From: Sedimentisphaerales bacterium
Lineage (GTDB): Bacteria; Planctomycetota; Phycisphaerae; Sedimentisphaerales; Anaerobacaceae
Direction: 5' to 3'
Assembly: GCA_030611315.1 (NCBI GenBank)
Contig: JAUWPZ010000021.1
Location: 1-37,509, forward strand
DNA length: 37,509 nt
The notes under the pieces were generated by a model. The model was not told the origin of the DNA, did no database searches, and saw only the letters and a program-made list of their open reading frames with translations. The number at the start of each line of letters is the position of its first letter. Position 1 is the stretch's first letter. Of the stretch, positions 24,567 to 32,932 are shown in pieces. Position numbers and translations under genes: made by a program.

Positions 24567-25040
24567 TTAGCTATCTTCGTTCTGGTTCTGCAGGACTCTC
24601 TGGCGTGCCTGCGACATCTGTTTCTGGTACTGGGCCATGTTATCCGCCAAATACTGCTCCCAGTTCGCACTGTTCCAAAGCTCGATATGGTCTCTGACCC
24701 CTATCAGCGTTATTTGGTCCTTCAAGCCGGCCCTTTTTCGCAATCTATCGTTCAGAAGCAACCGCCCCTGCCTGTCAAGCTCCACCTTGCTCGCCAACGC
24801 AAAGCTGATTCGCTCGAACGCCACAGCCTCATCAGGGGCCGTCGCATCCGGCGCTACAGCAAGCTCTATTTGCTCGAAGTACTTCTCCGGATAAAGGCAA
24901 AGGATGCCGTTGGCCCCAAGAACAAGGTAGAAATTGCTGCCGTGCTCATCGGCGTCTATCTGGCTTCGAAGCTTTGTTGAGATAAGAACTCTGCTCTTAT
25001 CATCGACTACGTGCTGATATTCGCCTGTTAACAAAAGCAT
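24567..25040 (-). CDS. mraZ: Transcriptional regulator MraZ
   Basis: AbrB-like DNA-binding protein that represses its own cluster. Two MraZ repeats are visible, the first at LTGEYQHVVDDKSRVLISTKLR, the second at ASKVELDRQGRLLLNDRLRK, followed by IELWNSANWEQYL. 157 residues, similar to E. coli (152). AGTGGAG precedes the ATG. The leader and promoter region contains direct repeats that suit MraZ binding (see 25076-25103). Confidence 0.95.
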   Translation of the reverse strand: MLLLTGEYQHVVDDKSRVLISTKLRSQIDADEHGSNFYLVLGANGILCLYPEKYFEQIELAVAPDATAPDEAVAFERISFALASKVELDRQGRLLLNDRLRKRAGLKDQITLIGVRDHIELWNSANWEQYLADNMAQYQKQMSQARQRVLQNQNEDS

Positions 25041-25075
25041 GGCATCTACTCCACTTAGTATATCAATTCTGGGAG

Positions 25076-25103
25076 ATTATACCACATTTCCCCACCAAGT
25101 CAA
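25076..25103 (-). promoter_or_regulatory. mraZ (division cluster) promoter with likely MraZ boxes
   Basis: Read on the minus strand: TTGACT (25103-25098), 16-base spacer, perfect TATAAT (25081-25076). The spacer and -10 carry a 10-base direct repeat, GTGGGGAAAT then GTGGTATAAT, with GTTGACTTG-like sequence in the preceding phase. E. coli MraZ binds TGGGN repeats at ten-base spacing in the mra promoter, so repeats within the RNA polymerase site suggest autorepression. Confidence 0.75.
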
Positions 25104-25549
25104 CACGCAAAAATACTTTTTTCATTTTTTTTGAAAAATTTTCTTATAGGACGATTATACAAAGATGCTAATTCACTAAGACAAAAGCTCTTACGTCAAT
25201 CTCGCCCCCTTTTCGGACCAACGAACTTTTTTTAGTCCCAAGGCATCTTTTCACAACCCTCCGTGAAATCTGCTTTTCTGGCCGCCTATCCTTTTGCCCA
25301 ACAAAACCGATATTTAGCCCGGAGTCTCACGCCGGGTCCTCACCTGTGTAATCCCGAACTTCGCCGAATCCAGACAATAACATTTCTCTAAGCCCGAATT
25401 TCCCTGTGAGTGATGAAGAAAATAAAAAAGACTTGATAGCATAAAACAAAGAAGGTTTGCATGGCCAGGACGGTTGTGATACCTTGGAACGTTGGAAAAG
25501 TTCAGCAGTGGGACTGAGCGGCAACAAAAAGCCAGGAAGGACCGGTGTC
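25104..25549. other. Intergenic between mraZ promoter and accessory region
   Basis: AT-rich at the left, with no gene that I trust. It contains a TTTAG hairpin at 25312-25336. At 25461 a GAAGG-led ATG opens an 18-codon frame (MARTVVIPWNVGKVQQWD), too short to call. Confidence 0.5.
25312..25336 (+). repeat. TTTAG hairpin element, copy 2
   Basis: ATTTAG followed by CCCGG (25318-25322), loop AGTCTCACG and CCGGG (25332-25336). Same orientation as the other family members. Confidence 0.55.
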
Positions 25550-26092
25550 ATGCAACACACTAACTACAAATCGCACCTGCCGACAATGTCCCTCTGTATG
25601 GCAATGATGCTGTTTTCGGCTGCCGGTTCAATCTCGATTTCACAGGCTAAATCATACGACTTACACTTTTGCACATTCATGGGCGGCAGCAAATGGGAAA
25701 GGATACAGTCGGTCTTCGTCGATTCAGAAGGTTATGTTTACGTCGGCGGCTCCGGCGCCGAAGACTATTTTGGCTACGCCTGGGGCTCGGAGGCCCGTTT
25801 TGAAGCGCCGTTTCATGCTCAGCCCATCGGGGGCGCCAACAAGGGCCTGGGCCATACAACGAATACCCGGGTCAGGATGCTCGACAGGATTCCGTTTCAG
25901 AGCAGATTGAAGGTAAACATGGAAATCCTGTACTGGCAGTCTTCAACAACTATCGACTATGCGACAACCGCCTACTGGTACGTGTTTGATGGAGCCGAAA
26001 GTAACGGGCATGTGTCGCCTGATAGAGTGCAGCATAAAGTTGGCGAGTTAGCGGTAAATATCAAAGGCGAGGCTGGGGAGTCGAATCAGTGA
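25550..26092 (+). pseudogene. Chimera: SBBP beta-propeller start fused to GH172 (DUF2961) end
   Basis: The 180-residue frame begins with a signal peptide (LCMAMMLFSAAGSISISQA), continues with one SBBP-type propeller repeat (FMGGSKWERIQSVFVDSEGY), and at about residue 69 changes to GAEDYFGYAWGSEARFEAPF, which matches the C-terminal half of DUF2961/GH172 proteins (G-T-E-D-Y-F motif, then RVRMLDRIPFQSRLKVNMEI and YWYVF). GH172 enzymes act on difructose dianhydride and arabinan-type glycans, but this version lacks the first half of the catalytic domain. The join is in frame at GGCGGCTCCGGCGCCGAAG. I read it as a deletion between two neighbouring genes. Start has GGAAGGA ahead, so it may still be expressed. 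Confidence 0.65.
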
Positions 26093-26166
26093 CTGATGTC
26101 TTTGTAGATGTGCGGCATTGTAATTAGAGGGGTAATGTTCAAAATCCTTGTTATCCGCGTAATACC

Positions 26167-27999
26167 ATGAAGAAAGTCCTAATAACCTTACTAATGTTCC
26201 ACTTGACCTTCGCATCGGCTTGCGCGGCGGCGGAGACCGTTAGCGTGGCCGACTTCGGCGTGCATCCGAACAGCCGCCGCAACGCCGTTGCCGGTGTTCA
26301 GAAAGCCTTGGAGGCCTGTCGAAGGGCAGAGAACGCTCTGCTTGTGTTCCCCAAGGGGCGATACGACTTCTGGCCGCAGCACGCCCGGGAGAAGGTCTAT
26401 TACGAATCGAACAGCTACGACAACAATCCGAAGACGTGCGCGATTCTGATTGAGAACTTCAAAGGCCTGACCATCGATTGCTCGAACAGCGAGTTCGTTT
26501 TTCACGGGCGGATGCAGCCGTTCACCGTCGAGCGTTGCGAGCGAGTTACAATTCGCAACGTGACTATCGACTGGGACATTCCATTGACGGCACAGGGCGA
26601 AGTTGTCGAGACCGGCGACGACTACATCGACTTGAGGATAAATACCTTCGAGTCGCCCTATGTCATAGAGGACGGCAAGATTGCCTTCGTTGGCGAAGGC
26701 TGGAAGAGCCGCTGGTGGGGCTCCATTGAATTCGAGGCCCAAACCCACTTGATTCCCCCGGGCGGCGGGGACGGCTGCATGCGAGGCAACAGAGACTATC
26801 GCGCCGAGGAATTGAAGCGGGGGCTGGTCCGATTGCACAATGCCACCGGACGCAAGCCCGCCAGGGGTAATTTCCTGGTCATGCGCCACAGCTCACGCGA
26901 TCACGCGGGCATATTTCTGCTTCATAGCAAGGACCTCGTGCTGCGGAACATCGACATGTTTCATTGCGGAGGCCTGGGGGTCCTCGCCCAGTTTTCGGAG
27001 AACGTCCATCTGGACCGGTGCCACGTACGACCCAACCCGGCCAAGGGACGCTACCTCAGCGGCCATGACGATGGCGCGCAGATATCGAACTGCCGCGGAA
27101 TGGTCCGAATAGAGAATTGCGAGTTCGCCGCCCTGATGGACGATCCTATCAATGTGCACGGGACAAGTGTCCGTATCATCCGCAAGACGGCAAGCAACCA
27201 ACTGCTCTGTCGATTCATGCATTCAATGAGTGCAGGCATGCAGTGGGGCCGCAAGGGAGACAATATCGCATTCATCGAGAATGAGAACATGCACACTTTC
27301 GCGCATGGAACCGTGCATGCGTTCAGATTATTGAGCACCACCGATTTCGAGTTGACTCTCGACGCCCCCGTTCCCGAGGGTCTGGAGGAAGGCGACGCGA
27401 TTGAAAACCTCACCTGGTCCCCCGATGTGGAGATTCGTAACTGTAAGTTTGGGAGTTGTAGGGCGCGCGGGCTGCTCGTGACCACTCCCGGCAGGGTTGT
27501 TATCGAGGGCAACGTCTTCGAGTCGAGCGGCTCGGCAATCCTCATCTCGGGCGACGCAAACGGATGGTACGAGTCCGGCGCCGTGCGAGACATGTTGATT
27601 CGCGGCAATACGTTCAAGGCTCCCTGCATGACGAACATGTACCAGTTCTGTGATGGCATCATCAGTATATTCCCGATTATCCCCGCTCCGGAAAAAGCTC
27701 CGGAACCATTCCATCGAAATATCAGAATCGAGGAGAACGTCTTCCACGCATTTGACTATCCGGTGCTTTATGCAAAGTCCGTCAAAGGTTTGACGTTCAG
27801 TAACAACCATATCGTGCGGAGCACGCGCTACCAACCCTACCACCGACGCAAACACATGTTGAACCTGGAGTATTGTCAGCATGTGAAGGTTGTCGCAAAC
27901 CGGCTTGAAGGTGACGTTCTCGGGCGTGATGTTCACATCGAGAGAATGGAAACCACTGAAGTAACGGTTGCCCCCGGCCAGGGAATCTCGGGGCCTTAG
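26167..27999 (+). CDS. GH110 alpha-1,3-galactosidase (secreted beta-helix)
   Basis: Removes alpha-1,3-linked galactose from glycans (blood-group B type or linear caps) outside the cytoplasm. Signal peptide (LITLLMFHLTFASACAAA), then a right-handed parallel beta-helix with the GH110 pattern: FPKGRYDFW, FHGRMQPFTVERCERVTIRN, RHSSRDHAGIFLLHSKD, LMDDPINVHGTSV, RARGLLVTTPGRV and SSGSAILISGDANGWYESGA. 610 residues is the usual family size, and no frameshift is seen. Neighbours are other glycan-acting genes and gene fragments, suggesting acquisition or remodelling of a carbohydrate-use locus. No clear ribosome site before the ATG. Confidence 0.88.
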   Translation: MKKVLITLLMFHLTFASACAAAETVSVADFGVHPNSRRNAVAGVQKALEACRRAENALLVFPKGRYDFWPQHAREKVYYESNSYDNNPKTCAILIENFKGLTIDCSNSEFVFHGRMQPFTVERCERVTIRNVTIDWDIPLTAQGEVVETGDDYIDLRINTFESPYVIEDGKIAFVGEGWKSRWWGSIEFEAQTHLIPPGGGDGCMRGNRDYRAEELKRGLVRLHNATGRKPARGNFLVMRHSSRDHAGIFLLHSKDLVLRNIDMFHCGGLGVLAQFSENVHLDRCHVRPNPAKGRYLSGHDDGAQISNCRGMVRIENCEFAALMDDPINVHGTSVRIIRKTASNQLLCRFMHSMSAGMQWGRKGDNIAFIENENMHTFAHGTVHAFRLLSTTDFELTLDAPVPEGLEEGDAIENLTWSPDVEIRNCKFGSCRARGLLVTTPGRVVIEGNVFESSGSAILISGDANGWYESGAVRDMLIRGNTFKAPCMTNMYQFCDGIISIFPIIPAPEKAPEPFHRNIRIEENVFHAFDYPVLYAKSVKGLTFSNNHIVRSTRYQPYHRRKHMLNLEYCQHVKVVANRLEGDVLGRDVHIERMETTEVTVAPGQGISGP

Positions 28000-28043
28000 G
28001 ACCGAATATGGAAAACCCTAACACCAAAGAAGAAACCATTAAG

Positions 28044-28261
28044 ATGACTACCAGGGCTTTCGTGAAACAATTGTCCCTCTTGACAATCTTGGCCGTGACG
28101 GCCGGCGCATCCTTGGCGGCTGCGCAGAGGACTGTCGAACCGCCGCCGAAGTCGCCGGCGAGCAAGTCGAGTTGGCCAATCAAAAGGAGACCGCCGCCGT
28201 TCGCATTGTTCCGTCGGCTACCAAAACGGTGCACTGGCAGATGACCTTCGGGAAGCCATGA
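28044..28261 (+). pseudogene. Decayed secreted-protein N-terminus
   Basis: Begins with a good signal peptide (MTTRAFVKQLSLLTILAVTA GASLAAAQ). After about 28 codons the frame runs into implausible Pro/Arg-rich sequence, while the next frame reads DCRTAAEVAGEQVELANQK and continues KETAAVRIVPSATKTVHWQM before a stop at 28261. This indicates a frameshift inside about 28110-28160, followed by loss of the rest of the gene. It may be the start of another glycan-active enzyme, but the piece is too short to name. Confidence 0.5.
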
Positions 28262-28341
28262 GAATCGCGTAGGATGCTTGAACTCATCGGGACTTAACGT
28301 GAGCTTCAATGTATTTGCGTTGAAGTCTCTGCCCAAAATAG

Positions 28342-28647
28342 AGCAATAGGGGCTGTAGGCGACAACCTGAAGCCAAATCGGTGCTGCGCACCACCCCGTG
28401 TTTGTTGGGCCTGTTCAGTGTAGTGCGACTGATGTTTGCTGAGCACACACGGCGTCATCGTATCCGAGTACGACGGACGCAATGGCACATCAAAACTGAA
28501 CCAACCTTCTCGGATGCCATCGCAACCGTACGACGCTTGTTTTGGCAAAAAACTATTTTTGAAAAGGTTTCGTATCATAAAGGCCTTAAAAAATTACCAC
28601 CGAAATTGAGGGACATGCTGCTCGATTATCTCAGCCAGGCAGCGTAA
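28342..28647 (+). pseudogene. Transposase C-terminal remnant
   Basis: Open from just after a stop at 28339 to TAA 28647, reading QPEAKSVLRTTPCLLGLFSV, then RVRRTQWHIKTEPTFSDAIA and TVRRLFWQKTIFEKV. The RTTP-x-L-x-GLFS-x-V and K-x-E-P-T-F-S-D-A-I-A-x-V-R strings are typical of the last part of DDE transposases found in many environmental genomes. The catalytic core and the insertion ends are missing, so this is a dead fragment. It marks past mobile-element activity next to the GH genes. Confidence 0.7.
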
Positions 28648-28721
28648 TTATATAAAATGGCAAAAGTCGAGCTAAGAATAACAGCTCAAATCGGCCGGTT
28701 TGCAAATTTACATGTTGGCCT

Positions 28722-29561
28722 TCAATACCCCAACCTCCCCCAGCAGCCCCTCTGCATCCTTTGCAAATCCTCTTTGCCTTCAGGTGTTTTGGGAGTCCAT
28801 TGTGCCGAGGTGGAATCTTCGCGCGCTCTTCCCTCCTTTATTGTCTCGGTCGCCTTCCACTTCCAGTAATCGGCATGGCCGTCTGCAAATGCGACGATTG
28901 TTCCGTCGCCGTGCCTGACGGGAGGGTCGTCAAACCATTTGTCAAGATGATAATAAACAGCAAAAGCATCCGGCGTCATATAACCTTCGTCGATAAAGAC
29001 GAGTCTCAACGACGGCGCCGGATTATGAATCTCGCCCCTGTTCTTGATGTGTGTATTAGGTACTCCTTTAACCCAGTCATGTTCAACAGCGTTCATGGAA
29101 AACATTATAGCGTATGTCAGCGCCTGTCCGCGCCGACCCGTCGGGCACCTGTAAACATCTACATTCCCAAGATAAGGCCACAAGGCCCCGTTCCTTATTC
29201 CTCTTATCTGGATGTCCGTATCCGAGTTACTATACTCGTCCACCCAGGCCAGCTCATCTGTGTGATCGCCCCAAGACATGTTGCGATCGCTAAAGCCTGC
29301 CGCGCCGTTGACTATCTTCTCGTCGTTCTCACCCGCATATATATCCCAGGCCAGGATGAGCTGTTTGAGATTGCCGAAACAGACCGCCCGTTTACCCTGC
29401 TCTCTGACTCGGTTCAGGGCCGGCATCAATATCGCCATCAATACCGCGATAATAGCGATTACCACCAACAGTTCCACTAATGTGAATCCTCTCGATGTTT
29501 TTCCGTTTTCAAGATTGAACAAGCCCGCCCCCGGCTGGACTAAGACTTTCGGCTGGCTCAT
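28722..29561 (-). CDS. Prepilin-like secreted protein (type II/IV pilin N-terminus)
   Basis: The cleavage/methylation motif [20 protein letters not shown] sits at about residues 24-43, preceded by an unusually long leader for a prepilin. The body ([39 protein letters not shown]) is the type common in Planctomycetota and other PVC bacteria, where dozens of copies per genome carry H-x-x-G-x-x-x-x-x-F-x-D-G. GGAG precedes the ATG. Such proteins are processed by prepilin peptidase and held on the membrane or assembled into pseudopili; individual functions are unknown. Confidence 0.88.
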   Translation of the reverse strand: MSQPKVLVQPGAGLFNLENGKTSRGFTLVELLVVIAIIAVLMAILMPALNRVREQGKRAVCFGNLKQLILAWDIYAGENDEKIVNGAAGFSDRNMSWGDHTDELAWVDEYSNSDTDIQIRGIRNGALWPYLGNVDVYRCPTGRRGQALTYAIMFSMNAVEHDWVKGVPNTHIKNRGEIHNPAPSLRLVFIDEGYMTPDAFAVYYHLDKWFDDPPVRHGDGTIVAFADGHADYWKWKATETIKEGRAREDSTSAQWTPKTPEGKEDLQRMQRGCWGRLGY

Positions 29562-29973
29562 AGCAATACTCCATCACTAAAGAAGAAATGATATTAACCG
29601 CCAATAAGATGCACAAAACCTTACTTGTGTTCCACTGATTTTGCGTTTCGAGTATTATTGTCTGAGATTCCCATATACACCGCTTAATAACACAGACAAA
29701 AACGGCTAATACCTTTCAAGAAATATAATAGCACAAAAAAGCCGAAAAACAAAGTGAAAACAACAAAAGTAGTGTGAAATTTTCGCATCTCATACCAATA
29801 AAACACGAACAATGAACACCTAACCAACATTCGGTGAATTTTTTTGTATCTTTTATGCCTTTTCTCGGTTATCTTTTAACGCAATACGCAATACGATACT
29901 GTGCCTTAGTGGCAAAATAGGCATCAAAAACAAGGTTCGCTTAGTTTGAGTCACATTAAGAAAGGGAATTCTA
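29562..29973. other. Divergent intergenic region
   Basis: Between the prepilin-like gene (minus) and the GH32 gene (plus). AT-rich, with word-like repeats (AACACGAACAATGAACACC near 29806 and ACGCAATACGCAATACGATA near 29880). No open frame and no promoter good enough to call. Confidence 0.5.
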
Positions 29974-32124
29974 ATGAAAAAGTCGCTTTGTGTTATCCTA
30001 ATCGCATTGACCGGCTGCACCATTATTCACCGCGTAGTCCGCAATGACGTCCTCATCGCCGATTTTGAAGGCAAAGATTACGGCGACTGGAAAGTTACCG
30101 GCGAGGCCTTCGGCCCGGGCCCTGCCCGCGGCACTCTGGCCGGCCAGATGCAAGTCAGCGGCTACGAAGGCAAAGGCCTCGTCAATACCTACTTCAAAGG
30201 CGACGACACCACCGGCACCCTGACCTCTCCGGCTTTTGCAGTTCAGCGCAAATACAATAACTTCCTTCTCGGAGGCGGCCGGCACCCCGGCGAAACCTGC
30301 ATCAATCTCCTCGTGGACGGCAAAGTCGTCCGCACCGCCACCGGACCCAACGACAGGCCCGGCGGCACCGAGCAGCTCGACTGGAATTCCTGGGACGTCT
30401 CCGACCTGTTTGAAACGTCGGCTAGGATTCAAATTGTTGATACACAAAAAGGCGGTTGGGGCCATATTAATATCGACCATATCCTACAGAGCGACAAAAA
30501 GAAGATAGTCACGCAGGCCGAACTCAGCCGCACCTTTACCGCCAAAAAGAAATATCTCAACCTGCCCGTAAAGAACGGCGCACGAAAACGCCTCATCGAC
30601 GTAATGGTCGACGGCAAACGCGTTCGCCATTTCGATATCGAGCTGGCCGACGATGAGCCCGACTTCTGGGCCACTCTCGACGTCGCCCCCTTCAAAGGCA
30701 AAGAAATCACTCTCGAAGTCAACTCCCTCGGGCCAAACTCGAAGGGCCTGACCTCCATCGTCCAGTCCGACTCTATCAAGGACAGCAAAAACCTCTACAA
30801 AGAAAAACTCCGTCCGCAGTTCCATTTTACCTCGCGCCGCGGCTGGAACAACGACTCCAACGGACTCGTGTTTTACAAAGGCGAGTACCACTTATTCTAC
30901 CAGCACAATCCTTACGGCTGGAAATGGGGCAACATGACCTGGGGACACGCCGTCAGCAAAGACCTCGTCCACTGGAAAGAGCTGCCCGATGCGATTCATC
31001 CCGACGAATTGGGGACGATTTTCTCCGGCTCGGCCGTGGTCGATAACGGCAACACCGCCGGATTCCAGACCGGCGATGAAAAGGTCATCGTCTGCGTTTA
31101 TACCTCCGCCGGAGGCACGTCGCAAATGTCGAAAGACCAGCCCTTCACCCAGTCCATCGCCTACAGCAACGACCGCGGCCGGAGCTGGACCAAATACGCC
31201 GGAAATCCCATCATCGGCCACATAAAAGGCTCAAACCGCGACCCGAAAGTCCTATGGCACGAGCCGACAAACCAATGGGCAATGGTCCTCTACCTCGACA
31301 ACGGAGATATGGCATTCTTCACCTCCAAAGACCTCAAGACCTGGCAGCAGCACGGCACGCTGAAATGCTACCATGAGTGTCCCGAGTTGTTCGAATTGCC
31401 CGTTGATGGCGACGAAAAAAACAAAAAATGGATACTCTACGGCGGCAGCGGCGACTACCTCATCGGCGGTTTCAACGGCAGGGAGTTCACAAAGGAGACC
31501 GAGAGCATCCGCTTCCAGCGGGGCAACTGCTTCTACGCCTCCCAGACGTTTAACAACGTCCCCGAAGAAGACGGCCGACGCATCCAGATCGCCTGGGGAC
31601 GCGTCGCTATGAAATCAATGCCCTTCAACCAACAGATGTTGTTCCCCGTAAGCCTGACTCTCCGCACAACCGATGAAGGAATCAGAATGTTCGCCGAGCC
31701 GGTCAGGGAAATAGAAAATATCCACGGCAAAAAATATGCCTGGAAGGATACCGACCTGAAACCCGATGAGAACCTGCTCTCTAAAATCACCGGCGACCTC
31801 TTTCGCATCCGCGCAGACTTCAAGCCGGGCGCCGCAAGCGACTTCGGCTTTGTGATTCGCGGAGAAACAGTTAACTATAATCTTGAAAAACAGGAAATCT
31901 CCTGCAAAGGCAGGACCGCCAAACTCGCTCCCGCCAACGGTATCATTCGCCTCGAAATACTCGTGGACCGAACATCGATTGAAATCTTCGGCAACAATGG
32001 CCGGGTGTATATGCCCATCGGCGTGGTTCTCGCGGAAAATGTTGAATCGCTGGAGATTTTCACCAAAGGCGCCGAAACTAAGCTCGATTCTCTGGAAGTC
32101 TATAAATTACGTTCCGCCTGGTAA
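29974..32124 (+). CDS. GH32 fructan hydrolase lipoprotein (levanase/exo-fructosidase type)
   Basis: Releases fructose from levan, inulin or sucrose-like substrates at the cell surface. Lipoprotein signal ends at LIALTGC. Residues ~25-290 are an N-terminal accessory region (ADFEGKDYGDWKVTGEAFGP), then the five-bladed propeller: nucleophile Asp294 in GWNNDSNGLVF (a variant of WMNDPNG), Asp423 in the RDP motif (NRDPKV), and acid/base Glu468 in CYHECPELFEL. A C-terminal beta-sandwich finishes near VDRTSIEIFGNNGRVYMPIG. 716 residues. AAAGGGA precedes the ATG. Together with the GH172 remnant it suggests past use of fructose-containing glycans. Confidence 0.93.
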   Translation: MKKSLCVILIALTGCTIIHRVVRNDVLIADFEGKDYGDWKVTGEAFGPGPARGTLAGQMQVSGYEGKGLVNTYFKGDDTTGTLTSPAFAVQRKYNNFLLGGGRHPGETCINLLVDGKVVRTATGPNDRPGGTEQLDWNSWDVSDLFETSARIQIVDTQKGGWGHINIDHILQSDKKKIVTQAELSRTFTAKKKYLNLPVKNGARKRLIDVMVDGKRVRHFDIELADDEPDFWATLDVAPFKGKEITLEVNSLGPNSKGLTSIVQSDSIKDSKNLYKEKLRPQFHFTSRRGWNNDSNGLVFYKGEYHLFYQHNPYGWKWGNMTWGHAVSKDLVHWKELPDAIHPDELGTIFSGSAVVDNGNTAGFQTGDEKVIVCVYTSAGGTSQMSKDQPFTQSIAYSNDRGRSWTKYAGNPIIGHIKGSNRDPKVLWHEPTNQWAMVLYLDNGDMAFFTSKDLKTWQQHGTLKCYHECPELFELPVDGDEKNKKWILYGGSGDYLIGGFNGREFTKETESIRFQRGNCFYASQTFNNVPEEDGRRIQIAWGRVAMKSMPFNQQMLFPVSLTLRTTDEGIRMFAEPVREIENIHGKKYAWKDTDLKPDENLLSKITGDLFRIRADFKPGAASDFGFVIRGETVNYNLEKQEISCKGRTAKLAPANGIIRLEILVDRTSIEIFGNNGRVYMPIGVVLAENVESLEIFTKGAETKLDSLEVYKLRSAW

Positions 32125-32209
32125 TAACAGCCCAAACCTGTCCTGAGCACAGCCTGCTCTGAGCGGAGTCGAAGAGTCGAAGGATTCGACATTCTCTCAG
32201 TCCCGCCAT

Positions 32210-32234
32210 GTTTAGCCGTCGCCGGCACGGCGAT
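32210..32234 (+). repeat. TTTAG hairpin element, copy 3
   Basis: GTTTAGCC followed by GTCGCCG, loop GCA, CGGCGAT. Nearly identical to the copy at 34156-34180, including the preceding ATG. Confidence 0.7.
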
Positions 32235-32337
32235 GTTTCTCGCTATACCCCAAACGCTGTCTGTTACCCACATCTAATCATCAACGATTCATTTTGAACA
32301 TTCGAACATCTGGTATTGGTATTTGTTGAGGATTTCC

Positions 32338-32432
32338 CTCTTCGCCCTTCGCACTTCACCCTTCGCACTCTGCTCTTCGCCCTTCGTACTTCGCTCTTCG
32401 CTGTCTGTTTACTTCGAAATTCGACATTCCTT
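32338..32432 (+). repeat. CTTCG-word array
   Basis: About ten imperfect 9-12 base units of the form CTTCGCNCTTCG/TTCGCACTTCA. A similar shorter array is at 34329-34380, overlapping the 3' end of the ion-channel gene. Units differ from each other, unlike an ordinary microsatellite. Confidence 0.6.
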
Positions 32433-32825
32433 GCCTGCCCCGTTTTTATCGGGGTTCGATATTCGATATTCTTTCCCCTTTTGCCTTTTTACTTCTTACT
32501 TCTCCTGTCCTCTGTCTCTATGTCTGTTAAAATAGACAACCTCTTCAATCAAAAGTGACGGTAGCGCAGAGGAAAAATCGAAAATTTCAAAATTTTTTAA
32601 CTCCTTTTGTAACAACAACTTAATCCTGCCAATCCCGCCAAAATACAGGCTGTTTTCGCATCAAACGTGCAAGTTCGCCCAATTATAGAAGGGGCGTCTT
32701 TTTCGCCCTCGACAAAAAGAAGCCCAAATACGAAATACTAACAACGAAATCCTGAACAAGCACAAATAACCTGAATTCAAAAACCAAAAACGTCAGCTTC
32801 ACAACACCGCTCAGATGTGCTGTTT

Positions 32826-32890
32826 TGTATTTTGGTAATTTGAATTTTGATATTGTTTAGGATTTAGAATTTAGTGCTTAGGATTTCTAA
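32826..32890 (+). repeat. Dispersed AT-rich word repeat, copy 2
   Basis: Contains GATATTGTTTAGGATTTAG and TTTAGTGCTTAGGATTTC, matching 309-366 in order of words. Lies shortly before the HNH-AP2 gene. Confidence 0.6.
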
Positions 32891-32932
32891 CTGACCGCTT
32901 TCGGCAGACAGAAGGACGAGGGGCGAAGGACA

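Larger units (their letters stand above)
32125..32932. other. Long intergenic region full of degenerate repeats
   Basis: No gene. In order: a CCTGTCCTGAGCACAGCC...GAGCGGAGTCGAAG element (32139-32190), a TTTAG hairpin (32210-32234), a CTTCGC/TTCGCCCTTCGCACTTC word array (about 32338-32432), and a second copy of the AT-rich word repeat (32826-32890). Confidence 0.6.

Noticed and set aside
27797-28336. 179-codon minus frame over the GH110 end and the pseudogene
   Set aside because: It is mostly antisense to GH110. A stretch near 28226-28336 (FNANTLKLTLSPDEFKHPTR) looks somewhat protein-like and could be another gene fragment, but I cannot support it.
32640-32720. GGGGCG/CGCCCT hairpin near 32690 as a terminator for the GH32 gene
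   Set aside because: It lies more than 550 bases beyond the stop, and the T-run is in the loop and not after the stem.
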